This document shows, one piece after another, positions 7,436-14,061 of a stretch of 17,396 nt of DNA; within the stretch, counting starts at the first letter, position 1; each line of letters opens with the position of its first letter. The stretch is from an uncultured Burkholderiales bacterium (lineage in GTDB: Bacteria; Pseudomonadota; Gammaproteobacteria; Burkholderiales; Burkholderiaceae_D). The position numbers and the translations under genes were made by a program. Below the pieces are notes generated by a model. That model did not search any database, was not told the origin of the DNA, and saw only the letters and a list, made by a program, of their open reading frames with translations. The stretch covers positions 1-17,396 of the forward strand of contig CALMOR010000111.1 of the NCBI GenBank assembly GCA_937872165.1. The letters run 5' to 3'.

Positions 7436-8080
7436 TTGCCCTTCAAGTTCAAGAGCGCCCGGCGCCGCATCCTCATCGTCGAGGACGACTGGGCCATCCT
7501 CGAGGTCCTCAAGCTGATGCTCGAACACGAGGGACACATCGTCGTCACGGCCAAGCACGGCCGCGAGGCGGTCGCGATCGCCGCGACGAAGCCGTTCGAC
7601 ATGGTGTTGATGGACATCTCGATGCCCGAGATGAGCGGCATCGAGGTCGCGCGCACGCTGCGCGGACGCGAGCAGACCGCGGACGTGCTGATCGGGATCC
7701 ATACCGGTCTCGACGAGCACTGGGTCCGCGAGCGCTTCTCCGACTACGACCTGTTCCTGACGAAGGCCACCGACACCGACGTGCTGGTCGACGAGATCGC
7801 ACGGCTCTTCGCGCAACCGACGAAGACGCGGGTGCGACGCATCGTGGCGCTGGAAGCGCAGGTCTTCTCGACCACCGAGCTCGCCGAGGCGCGCGCGGCG
7901 CTGCGTGCGGCGATGGGCGTCGGCGACCCATCGCTCGACGCGCCGGCGTTCATGGCGCAACTGGGCGAGGAGATCGCGCAGTTGCGGCGCGTGGGACGGT
8001 CCGATGCCGAGATCGCGACCCTGATCGGGGAAGCCGTCGGCCGCGAGGTCGCGCCGGCGCTCCTGCCCCGACCTACCTAA
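7436..8080 (+). CDS. Response regulator receiver protein with a C-terminal helical extension
   Basis: The 214-residue protein begins with a receiver domain (about 10-125): Asp17/Asp18 (VEDDW), phospho-acceptor Asp60 (MVLMDISMPEMSG), Thr90 and Lys110. Lys110 is followed by Ala rather than Pro. No DNA-binding or enzymatic output domain is recognisable. The C-terminal 80 residues are helical and Ala/Glu/Arg-rich (EEIAQLRRVGRSDAEIATLIGEA has a helix-turn-helix-like spacing), function unknown. The start is taken as TTG 7436, after GGA at 7428-7430. No ATG precedes the receiver; the first in-frame ATG (about 7520) would delete its acidic pocket. It lies 14 nt after the receiver-kinase stop and closes the cluster; it is the probable phosphoryl acceptor for one of the two kinases. 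Confidence 0.82.
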   Translation: MPFKFKSARRRILIVEDDWAILEVLKLMLEHEGHIVVTAKHGREAVAIAATKPFDMVLMDISMPEMSGIEVARTLRGREQTADVLIGIHTGLDEHWVRERFSDYDLFLTKATDTDVLVDEIARLFAQPTKTRVRRIVALEAQVFSTTELAEARAALRAAMGVGDPSLDAPAFMAQLGEEIAQLRRVGRSDAEIATLIGEAVGREVAPALLPRPT

Positions 8081-8099
8081 CGTTTGTTAGGTCGAGGTC
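8070..8099. promoter_or_regulatory. Palindrome over the stop codon of the last receiver gene: operator or terminator stem
   Basis: The sequence ACCTAAC-GTTT-GTTAGGT (8075-8092) is a perfect 7-bp inverted repeat with a 4-nt loop. A second pair of arms, GACCT at 8070-8074 and AGGTC at 8095-8099, extends it with a 2-nt bulge. It covers the TAA at 8078-8080. No T-run follows, so it is not a standard intrinsic terminator. An AT-rich core with this symmetry resembles operators of TetR-family repressors, but no such gene is in the window. Confidence 0.45.
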
Positions 8100-8395
8100 C
8101 GCCGCGCGCAGGGGCGGCGACGGAGCGGTCGGATCCTGCGAGTCGCGGAGAACGGCGCGTCGTTCGCTTCGGGCGGAGGGAGGACCGCGACGCGGTCGCG
8201 CGACACCCCACGGGTCCGGCCTCGACGACTCCGGCGCAGGCCACCGTCGACGTCCTCGGAGTCGCGTCGAGTGCTGCGCTTGGCGACATTCCACGACCGT
8301 CACGATGGCCGAGCGGTTTCCCGATGGCGGCATTCTCCGGTCGCGCCCGGCCCGGATCGCCATCGCCGCGCCATCTCCTGCACGCGAGGACACGA

Positions 8396-8417
8396 CCGGC
8401 GGGTCTCAGCCCGCCGG
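8396..8417. repeat. GC-rich hairpin in the gap
   Basis: CCGGCGGG at 8396-8403 is perfectly complementary to CCCGCCGG at 8410-8417, leaving a 6-nt loop (TCTCAG). The stem is strong but is not followed by a T-run on either strand. It could be a Rho-independent-like pause site or processing hairpin for transcripts from the signalling cluster. Chance occurrence in such GC-rich DNA is also possible. Confidence 0.4.
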
Positions 8418-8504
8418 CCGCGTCCGATTGCGCGGCGGCTGTCCGATGAGGACCGTTCGACGACGGCTCAGCCGGTCCGGTTGCAGTTCGGTACGCGTTT
8501 CGTC

Positions 8505-8543
8505 CCGTCGGTCGCAAAGGCTTGGGATACAAACGACCGACGG
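8505..8543. promoter_or_regulatory. Perfect 10-bp inverted repeat upstream of the exported peptide gene
   Basis: CCGTCGGTCG at 8505-8514 is matched exactly by CGACCGACGG at 8534-8543, with a 19-nt spacer. The spacer is AT-richer than its surroundings and contains TTGGGATACAAA. The repeat ends 55 nt before the ATG at 8599, where a promoter is expected, so it may be an operator for a dimeric regulator or a stem in the 5' leader of the mRNA. The symmetry is seen directly; the role is inferred. Confidence 0.5.
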
Positions 8544-8598
8544 CCTAGTCTTCTCTCGCAGCAGACGCATCCCCCCACGAATCCCCAAGGAATTCAGC

Positions 8599-8784
8599 AT
8601 GAACACCAACCTCCGCGCCATCCTCTTCGGCGCCGCCGTCGCCGCCGCCCTGACCATCGCGCTCGACACCGTCGCCGCCGAACGCGTCGCATCGACCACG
8701 CAGGTCGTCCGTCTCGGAGCCGTCCAGATCACCGCGCATCGCGACGCGTTCGACGCGGCGGGCAACCTCAAGGCCGCGAACTGA
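8599..8784 (+). CDS. Small exported protein of unknown function, 61 residues
   Basis: The ATG at 8599 has a good ribosome binding site, AAGGAA at 8587-8592, six bases upstream. The first 30 residues look like a Sec signal peptide: a short N-region with Arg6, a hydrophobic core rich in Ala/Leu (ILFGAAVAAALTIAL), then a small-residue site around DTVAAE, so cleavage near residue 27 is likely. The mature part would be only about 34 residues (start ERVASTTQVVRLGAVQITAHR), ending in NLKAAN. Short exported proteins with a 'hydrophobic-V/I-x-V/I-T-x-R/K' stretch after the signal are common in Burkholderiales and have no assigned role. It stands alone, with a structured gap upstream and a convergent neighbour downstream. 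Confidence 0.72.
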   Translation: MNTNLRAILFGAAVAAALTIALDTVAAERVASTTQVVRLGAVQITAHRDAFDAAGNLKAAN

Positions 8785-8801
8785 AGCGCACGAGCCGACG
8801 C

Positions 8802-8822
8802 CGCGGGCGGGTCTTGCCCGCG
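8802..8822. terminator. Hairpin after the exported peptide gene
   Basis: CGCGGGC at 8802-8808 pairs with GCCCGCG at 8816-8822 around a 7-nt loop, 18 nt after the TGA at 8782-8784. It could end transcription of the small gene. No T-run follows, so the call is tentative. Confidence 0.35.
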
Positions 8823-8827
8823 CCGCG

Positions 8828-8855
8828 GCCTGACGCGGGAATCACCGCGTCAGGC
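8828..8855. terminator. 11-bp stem-loop at the convergent gene ends
   Basis: GCCTGACGCGG at 8828-8838 is perfectly complementary to CCGCGTCAGGC at 8845-8855, with a 6-nt loop. The loop holds the TGA of the minus-strand dehydrogenase gene (8842-8844). Placed between two convergent genes, this stem may serve as a bidirectional terminator or protect 3' ends. There is no T-run on either side. Confidence 0.5.
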
Positions 8856-11800
8856 GATCGAGCAGCAGCGCGACATGGATCGCCTCGCGGCCCGCGCCGT
8901 CCCTGATCTGGTGTCGGCAACTCGTTCCGTCCGCGACGACGACCGCAGCGGGCTTCGCGCGGACCGCCGGTAGGAGGGCGGCTTCGGCCATCCGCATCGA
9001 CACCGCGTAGTGCTTCGCTTCGTAGCCGAAGCTGCCGGCCATGCCGCAGCACGAGCTCTCGATCAGTTCGGGCTTCGCGCCGGGAATCAGCTTCAGCACG
9101 TCGAGGATCGGCGCGACGGCGGCGAAGGCCTTCTGGTGGCAATGGCCGTGCAGCAGGATCGGCGCGTCGACCGGCGCGAGGGTCGCCGCGAAGCGCCCGG
9201 CCTTCGCCTCGCGGGCCACGAACTCCTCGAACAGCAGCGCCTGCGCGCCGACGACCTCGGCGCGCTCGCCCAATCCCATCGCGAGCGCCTCGTCGCGCAG
9301 CGTCAGCAGGCACGACGGTTCGAGACCCACGATCGCGATCCCCGCCGCGGCCAGCGGGTACAGCGCGTCGATCAACGCGCCGGCGCGGGCCTTCGCTTCG
9401 TCGACCCGACCGCTCGCGAGATAGGTCCGGCCGCAGCAGTGATGGCCGCGGTCCTTGACGACCGTGTGCAGCCGATAGCCCGCGGCCGTCAGCACACGGG
9501 CGGCCGCCCACGCGTTCTCGCTTTCGAAGGTGCCGTTGAAGGTGTCGACGAAGAGCACCGCGGCCTTGCCGCCGCGGGCCGCGTGCGCGAGCGTCTCGTC
9601 CAGCGACGAGAAGAGGGAACGATCGCCGGACGCCCAGAACGTGTCGGCACGCCAACGCGGCAGCGAGCGCTCCTTCGCGAAGCCGAGCCAGCGCTCGCTC
9701 AGCGCCTTCGCACCGGGCAGCGTGTCGCGCAGGTTCATCAGCCACGCGATCCGGCTCGCGACGGCCGCGTAATCGGGCAGCTGCGCGACCAGCCGGTCCT
9801 TCAGCGTGTGGCCGTGCCGTGACTTGTAGTGCGACAGGAACTCGACCTTCATGCGCGCCATGTCGACGCCGGTAGGACACTCGCGCCTGCACCCCTTGCA
9901 GCCGACGCAGAGGTCCATCGACTCGGCCATCGCCTCGCTCGTCAACGCATCGGGGCCGAGCTGTCCCGACAGCGCGAGCCGCAACGTGTTGGCCCGGCCG
10001 CGCGTCAGATGGCGCTCGTCGCGCGTGACGCGATAGCTCGGACACATCGTGCCCGCGTCGAACTTGCGGCAGTGGCCGTTGTTGTTGCACATCTCGACGG
10101 CCTTCGCGAAGCCGCCGGTGCTGTCGCCGCCGGTACCCGGCGCCGTCGTCTCCTCGGTCGCCGCATCGTTCTGCACGTTCCACGCCGACCAGTCGAGCGC
10201 GGGCTTCAACACGATGGTCCGATAGGGCCGCGGCGCGGTCGACGGCGCGAAGCGGAACAGCGAGCCGTCGTCCATGCGCGGCGGGTCGACGATCTTGCCG
10301 GGGTTGAAGAGCCCGATCGGATCGAGCCTGCGCTTGATCGCGCGGAAGGCGTCGTTGATGGCCGGACCGAACTGCCACTCGATCCACTCGCCGCGACACA
10401 GGCCGTCGCCGTGCTCGCCGCTGTACGCGCCCTCGTACTTGCGGACCAGCGCCGCGGCCTCTTCGGCGATCGCGCGCATCTTCGCGGCGCCCCCTCCGGG
10501 TCCGGCCGCGCGCATGTCGAGGATGGGCCGCACGTGCAGCGTGCCGACCGACGCGTGCGCGTACCAGGTGCCGCGCGTGCCGTGCCGCGCGAAGGTCTCG
10601 GTCAATGCATCGGTGTACGCGGCGAGATGTTCGAGCGGGACCGCGCAGTCCTCGATGAAGCTGACGGGCTTCCCGTCGCCCTTCAGGCTCATCATGATGT
10701 TGAGGCCGGCCTTGCGGACTTCCCACAGGTTCTTCTGCACCGCCTCGTCGGGCATCTCGACGACGCTGCCGGCGAGACCCAGGTCGCCCATCAGCGCCAC
10801 GAGGTCCTTCAGCTTCGGCAGCAGCGACGCCTTGTCGTCGCCCGCGAACTCGACCAGCAGGACGGCGGCCGGCCGACCGATCAGCGCCGCCTCGATCGAC
10901 GGGCGGAACGCGGGGTTCGACAGGCTGAGGTCGATCATCGTGCGGTCGACGAGTTCGATGGCGGTGGGCTCCAGCTTCACGAGATGACGGGGCGCATCCA
11001 TCGCCGCGTGGAAGGTGGGGAAGTTGACGATGCCGAGGACCTTCGCGCGCGGCAGCGGCGCGAGCTTCAGCTTCAGGCTGCGCGTGAACGCGAGCGTGCC
11101 CTCGGACCCGACCAGCAGATGCGCGAGGTTGACGCTGCCGTCGGCGGTATACGGCTTTTCGCTCTGCGCGTCGAACAGGTCGAGGTTGTAGCCGGCCACG
11201 CGTCGCAGCACCTTCGGCCAGCGCTCGGCGATGTCGTCGCGGCGCGCGACCGCGAGGTCGTGCACGAACGCGGCGACTTCGGCCTCCTTCGCGCCGAGCG
11301 TCGCGAGCGGCCCGAAGTCGACGGCGCTGCCGTCGGACAGGAACGCGCTCAGGCCCACGACGTTGTGGACCATGTTGCCGTACGCGATCGAGCGCGAGCC
11401 GCACGAGTTGTTGCCGGCCATGCCGCCGAGCGTGGCCTGCGCGCTGGTCGACACGTCGACCGGATACCACAGGCCGTGCGGCTTCAGGCGGGCATTGAGG
11501 TGGTCGAGCACGAGACCCGGCTCGACCGTCGCGGTCCGCGCCTCGACGTCGATGTCGAGCACGCGGCGCAGATGCTTGGAGTCGTCGACGACGAGCGCGG
11601 CGCCGGTGGTCTGGCCGCACTGGCTGGTGCCGCCGCCGCGCGGCAGAACCGGCACGCCGAGATCGCGAGCCACCGCGAGCGCCATCGCGACGTCTCGTTC
11701 GTTCGTCGGCACGAAGACCCCGACCGGCATGATCTGGTAGATCGACGCGTCGGTCGCGTAGCGGCCGCGCGAGGCGGCATCGAAGAGCACCTCGCCTTCG

Positions 11801-11871
11801 GTCTCGGCGCGGAGGCGCCGCTCGAGCGCGTGGGCGACCTCGGTCGACGCGGGCGCGGTGCCGGCCGGCAT
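8842..11871 (-). CDS. FAD/Fe-S 2-hydroxyacid dehydrogenase, YdiJ (D-2-hydroxyglutarate dehydrogenase) type
   Basis: The 1009-residue protein joins a GlcD-like flavoprotein to a GlcF-like iron-sulfur part. The FAD-binding PCMH domain (about 45-270) has GGGTSQCGQ (79-87) and GNNSCG (153-158). The FAD-oxidase C-terminal domain follows (about 290-530; HVRPIL, SGEHGDG at 484-490). A ferredoxin-like segment has Cys595, 601 and 610, then CVGCKGCRRECP (655-666), ligands for two [4Fe-4S] clusters. Two Cys-rich CCG domains end it (HCCGR at 811-815; SSCCGM at 939-944). E. coli YdiJ is about the same length and oxidises D-2-hydroxyglutarate; the physiological acceptor is probably the respiratory chain. 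The substrate here may differ, given an aminotransferase and carrier nearby. ATG 11871 is preferred (CGGAG nine bases upstream, 31 nt after the GntR stop); an ATG at 11940 would add 23 residues and overlap the GntR gene. Confidence 0.9.
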   Translation of the reverse strand: MPAGTAPASTEVAHALERRLRAETEGEVLFDAASRGRYATDASIYQIMPVGVFVPTNERDVAMALAVARDLGVPVLPRGGGTSQCGQTTGAALVVDDSKHLRRVLDIDVEARTATVEPGLVLDHLNARLKPHGLWYPVDVSTSAQATLGGMAGNNSCGSRSIAYGNMVHNVVGLSAFLSDGSAVDFGPLATLGAKEAEVAAFVHDLAVARRDDIAERWPKVLRRVAGYNLDLFDAQSEKPYTADGSVNLAHLLVGSEGTLAFTRSLKLKLAPLPRAKVLGIVNFPTFHAAMDAPRHLVKLEPTAIELVDRTMIDLSLSNPAFRPSIEAALIGRPAAVLLVEFAGDDKASLLPKLKDLVALMGDLGLAGSVVEMPDEAVQKNLWEVRKAGLNIMMSLKGDGKPVSFIEDCAVPLEHLAAYTDALTETFARHGTRGTWYAHASVGTLHVRPILDMRAAGPGGGAAKMRAIAEEAAALVRKYEGAYSGEHGDGLCRGEWIEWQFGPAINDAFRAIKRRLDPIGLFNPGKIVDPPRMDDGSLFRFAPSTAPRPYRTIVLKPALDWSAWNVQNDAATEETTAPGTGGDSTGGFAKAVEMCNNNGHCRKFDAGTMCPSYRVTRDERHLTRGRANTLRLALSGQLGPDALTSEAMAESMDLCVGCKGCRRECPTGVDMARMKVEFLSHYKSRHGHTLKDRLVAQLPDYAAVASRIAWLMNLRDTLPGAKALSERWLGFAKERSLPRWRADTFWASGDRSLFSSLDETLAHAARGGKAAVLFVDTFNGTFESENAWAAARVLTAAGYRLHTVVKDRGHHCCGRTYLASGRVDEAKARAGALIDALYPLAAAGIAIVGLEPSCLLTLRDEALAMGLGERAEVVGAQALLFEEFVAREAKAGRFAATLAPVDAPILLHGHCHQKAFAAVAPILDVLKLIPGAKPELIESSCCGMAGSFGYEAKHYAVSMRMAEAALLPAVRAKPAAVVVADGTSCRHQIRDGAGREAIHVALLLDRLTR

Positions 11872-11902
11872 CGGGGTGCGCTCCGTCCCGATCGGCCTCG
11901 CG

Positions 11903-12592
11903 TCAGCCGGCCGCTGCATCGGGATAGATCTCGCCGGCACGCAGCAGGGCCAGCACGCTGTCGCGCTTGCGATGCAGGTGTTCGATCAGGATGCCGCGCA
12001 AGCCCCCTGCGTCGTGCGCGTCGAGCGCGTCGACCATCGCGCCGTGCTCCTGCACCGCGCGCTTCCACTTCTTCTCGTCCTGGTTCGTGCGGAAGCGCAG
12101 CGACTGTACCCGCGCGTTGACCGACGCATAGGTGCTCGCGAGCACCGGGTTCTTCGCGGCGTCGTTGATCGCGCGATGGATGCGGGCGTTGAGGCGGTAA
12201 TAGCCCGACAGGTCGCGGCGCGCGTGGCAGGCCAGCATCTCGTAGTGCAGCGCGCGGATCTCGCTGCGCTCCTCGTCGGTGATGCGCTGTGCGGCGAGCT
12301 CGCCCGACAGGCCTTCGAGGGTGGCCAGCACTTCGAAGGTGTGTTCGACGTCCGCCTCGTCGAGCCGGACCGCGACCGCGCCGCGATTGGGCAGCAGGTC
12401 GACGAGCCCTTCGGCGCCGAGCAGCTTGATCGCCTCGCGCAGCGGCGTGCGCGACACGTGCAGGCGCTCGCACAGTTCGCGCTCGTTGAGCTTCGCGCCG
12501 GGAGGGATGCTTCCTTCGATCAGCATGGTCCGCAGACGCGCCGCGACCTGGTCGTGCAACGCGAGTCCGTGGATCTGGACGACCTGTGCCAT
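11903..12592 (-). CDS. GntR-family transcriptional regulator with FCD ligand domain
   Basis: The 229-residue protein has an N-terminal winged helix-turn-helix (about 8-77; LRTMLIEGSIPPGAKLNE, then LCERLHVSRTPLREAIKLL, the recognition-helix region) and an all-helical FCD domain (about 82-220). FCD metal-site histidines appear as His139 (NARIHRAI), His183 (QEHGAM) and His205/207 (IEHLHRK). Such regulators usually repress catabolic genes until a carboxylate inducer binds. The ATG at 12592 has AAGGAG (12601-12606) eight bases upstream. The dehydrogenase follows 31 nt downstream on the same strand, and the aminotransferase and carrier diverge from the shared 124-bp region, so the whole module is probably under this protein. 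The inducer is likely a small hydroxy- or oxo-acid (inference). Confidence 0.93.
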   Translation of the reverse strand: MAQVVQIHGLALHDQVAARLRTMLIEGSIPPGAKLNERELCERLHVSRTPLREAIKLLGAEGLVDLLPNRGAVAVRLDEADVEHTFEVLATLEGLSGELAAQRITDEERSEIRALHYEMLACHARRDLSGYYRLNARIHRAINDAAKNPVLASTYASVNARVQSLRFRTNQDEKKWKRAVQEHGAMVDALDAHDAGGLRGILIEHLHRKRDSVLALLRAGEIYPDAAAG

Positions 12593-12612
12593 CTGCGATT
12601 CTCCTTGCCACT

Positions 12613-12627
12613 ATTTTGCATGCAAAG
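12613..12627. promoter_or_regulatory. Probable GntR operator, site 1
   Basis: ATTTTGCATGCAAAG contains the perfect 12-bp palindrome TTTGCATGCAAA (12615-12626), the only AT-rich symmetric element beside the regulator start. It lies 20 nt upstream of the GntR ATG. The form, an AT-rich inverted repeat with a central ATGC/ATAC-like core, is usual for FCD-type GntR proteins, suggesting autoregulation. Confidence 0.65.
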
Positions 12628-12641
12628 TGCGCTTTCGACAA
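12613..12641 (-). promoter_or_regulatory. Candidate promoter for the GntR-dehydrogenase genes
   Basis: On the minus strand TTGTCG (12641-12636) and CAAAAT (12618-12613) are separated by 17 bases; each matches the sigma-70 consensus at four of six positions. Operator site 1 covers the -10 and part of the spacer, as expected for repression by steric block. The leader would be short. No equally good forward promoter is visible; TCGACA at 12650-12655 with TCCGAT 17 bases later is a weak candidate. Confidence 0.35.
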
Positions 12642-12676
12642 TTCCCTCCTCGACAACGTCGCCCTTGCAGCATCCG

Positions 12677-12691
12677 ATTTTGAATGCGAAA
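12677..12691. promoter_or_regulatory. Probable GntR operator, site 2
   Basis: ATTTTGAATGCGAAA matches site 1 at 12 of 15 positions with the same alignment, exactly 64 bp away. It ends 25 nt before the aminotransferase ATG, mirroring the place of site 1 before the GntR gene. The symmetry is imperfect, so binding may be weaker. The 64-bp distance is close to six helical turns, which would allow both sites to be bound on one face. Confidence 0.58.
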
Positions 12692-12716
12692 CTCCCGGAA
12701 GACCAGGAGACTTCTC

Positions 12717-13982
12717 ATGCTCGAACTAGATTTCCATCCCGCCGGCCACCACTTCCTGCAGATTCCCGGACCGAGCCCGGTGCCCGATCGGGTTCTTCGC
12801 GCGATGAGCCTGCCGACGATCGACCATCGCGGGCCCGAGTTCGGCGCGCTGGGACTGAAGGTCCTGAAGGGCATCCAGCAGGTCTTCCGCACCCGGCATC
12901 CGGTCGTGATCTATCCGGCGTCGGGCACCGGTGCATGGGAAGCGGCGCTGGCCAACACGATGAGCCCCGGCGACCACGTGCTGATGTACGAGACCGGCCA
13001 CTTCGCGTCGCTGTGGCAGAAGATGGCCACCCGTCTCGGACTGTCGACCGAATTCCTCGCATGGCAAGGCAAGGACGACGTGCTGCCCCAGGCGCCGAGC
13101 TGGCGTCGCGGCGTGCAGGCCGACCTCATCGAGGCCCGTCTGGCCAGGGACACGGAGCATCGCGTCAAGGCCGTCTGCGTCGTGCACAACGAGACTTCGA
13201 CCGGCGTCACGTCCGACATCGCAGCGGTGCGCCGCGCGATCGACGCCGCGCGCCATCCGGCGCTGCTGATGGTCGACACCATCTCGGGTCTCGCGAGCGC
13301 CGACTTCCGTCACGACGAGTGGGGCATCGACGTCTCGATCAGCGGCGCGCAGAAGGGACTGATGCTGCCGCCGGGCATGAGCTTCAACGCGCTGTCGCCG
13401 CGTGCGCTCGAAGCGTCGCAGAGCGCGAAGCTGCCGCGCGCCTTCTGGGCATGGGACGAGATCGTCGCGATGAACGCGACCGGCTACTGGCCCTACACGC
13501 CGAACACCAACCTGCTCTACGGACTGTCGGAAGCGCTCGACATGCTGGAGGCCGAGGGCCTCGACAACGTGTTCGCGCGCCACAAGCGCTGGTCGGCCGG
13601 CGTCCGGGCGGGCGTGGAAGCCTGGGGCCTGCCGGTGCAATGCGCCGACCCCGCCGTCCATTCGCCGATCCTCACCGGCGTCATCCTCCCGGAGGGCATC
13701 GACGCCGACGCGGTGCGTCGCCTGATCCACGAACGCTTCGACCTGTCGCTCGGCACCGGCCTCGGCAAGCTCAGGGGCCGCATGTTCCGCATCGGCCATC
13801 TCGGCTGGAGCAACGACCTGACGCTGCTGGCCACGATGGCCGGCTGCGAGATGGGGCTGAAGCTCGCGGGCGTGCCGCTGGCCGGCAGCGGCGTCCTGGC
13901 GTCGATGGATCACTTCGCGCGGCATGCCCCGCGAGCGGGCGCGGAAGTGCGCGCGGAAGCGGACCTGAAGAAGGCGGCCTGA
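12717..13982 (+). CDS. Class V aminotransferase, serine-glyoxylate aminotransferase type
   Basis: The 421-residue PLP enzyme would transfer an amino group from serine (or alanine) to glyoxylate, giving glycine and hydroxypyruvate (or pyruvate). Fold-type I features are visible: IPGPSPVPDRVLRAM (16-30) at the substrate entrance, the phosphate-binding SGTGAWEAA (69-77), HNETSTGV (157-164), MVDTISGLAS with PLP-ring Asp187 (185-194), and the PLP Lys213 in ISGAQKGLMLPPG. Length and motifs fit the SgaA/AGXT family. ATG 12717 is chosen because AGGAG (12705-12709) sits seven bases upstream; a longer frame to 12684 would run into operator site 2. It is the first gene of the divergent arm, followed 79 nt later by the MFS carrier. 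An alanine- or aspartate-specific relative is possible, but glyoxylate as acceptor is the best guess. Confidence 0.9.
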   Translation: MLELDFHPAGHHFLQIPGPSPVPDRVLRAMSLPTIDHRGPEFGALGLKVLKGIQQVFRTRHPVVIYPASGTGAWEAALANTMSPGDHVLMYETGHFASLWQKMATRLGLSTEFLAWQGKDDVLPQAPSWRRGVQADLIEARLARDTEHRVKAVCVVHNETSTGVTSDIAAVRRAIDAARHPALLMVDTISGLASADFRHDEWGIDVSISGAQKGLMLPPGMSFNALSPRALEASQSAKLPRAFWAWDEIVAMNATGYWPYTPNTNLLYGLSEALDMLEAEGLDNVFARHKRWSAGVRAGVEAWGLPVQCADPAVHSPILTGVILPEGIDADAVRRLIHERFDLSLGTGLGKLRGRMFRIGHLGWSNDLTLLATMAGCEMGLKLAGVPLAGSGVLASMDHFARHAPRAGAEVRAEADLKKAA

Positions 13983-14061
13983 CGAAGCGATGGAGACGCG
14001 GCCCGTCAGAGGCCGCCTTCGAACACGACCGATCGACCGGTGCGATCGTCAACTGGAGACC

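Larger units (their letters stand above)
8081..8598. other. 518-bp gap without a convincing gene
   Basis: Between the last receiver gene and the small exported-peptide gene I find no supportable coding sequence. Frames that stay open are Arg/Pro/Ser-rich translations without recognisable domains on either strand. The gap contains a palindrome at its left end, a GC-rich hairpin in the middle and a long-armed inverted repeat near its right end, listed separately. A promoter for the exported peptide should lie within the last 100 bases, but I cannot pick a clear -35/-10 pair. Confidence 0.7.

Noticed and set aside
8084..8449. 121-codon plus-strand frame and overlapping minus-strand frames in the gap
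   Set aside because: No good start site, no hydrophobic core or motif, and a composition like other non-coding frames in this DNA.
9829..12120. 763-codon plus-strand frame opposite the dehydrogenase
   Set aside because: It is antisense to clear FAD and Fe-S motifs and is rich in Arg/Asp/Val/Gly without domain structure.
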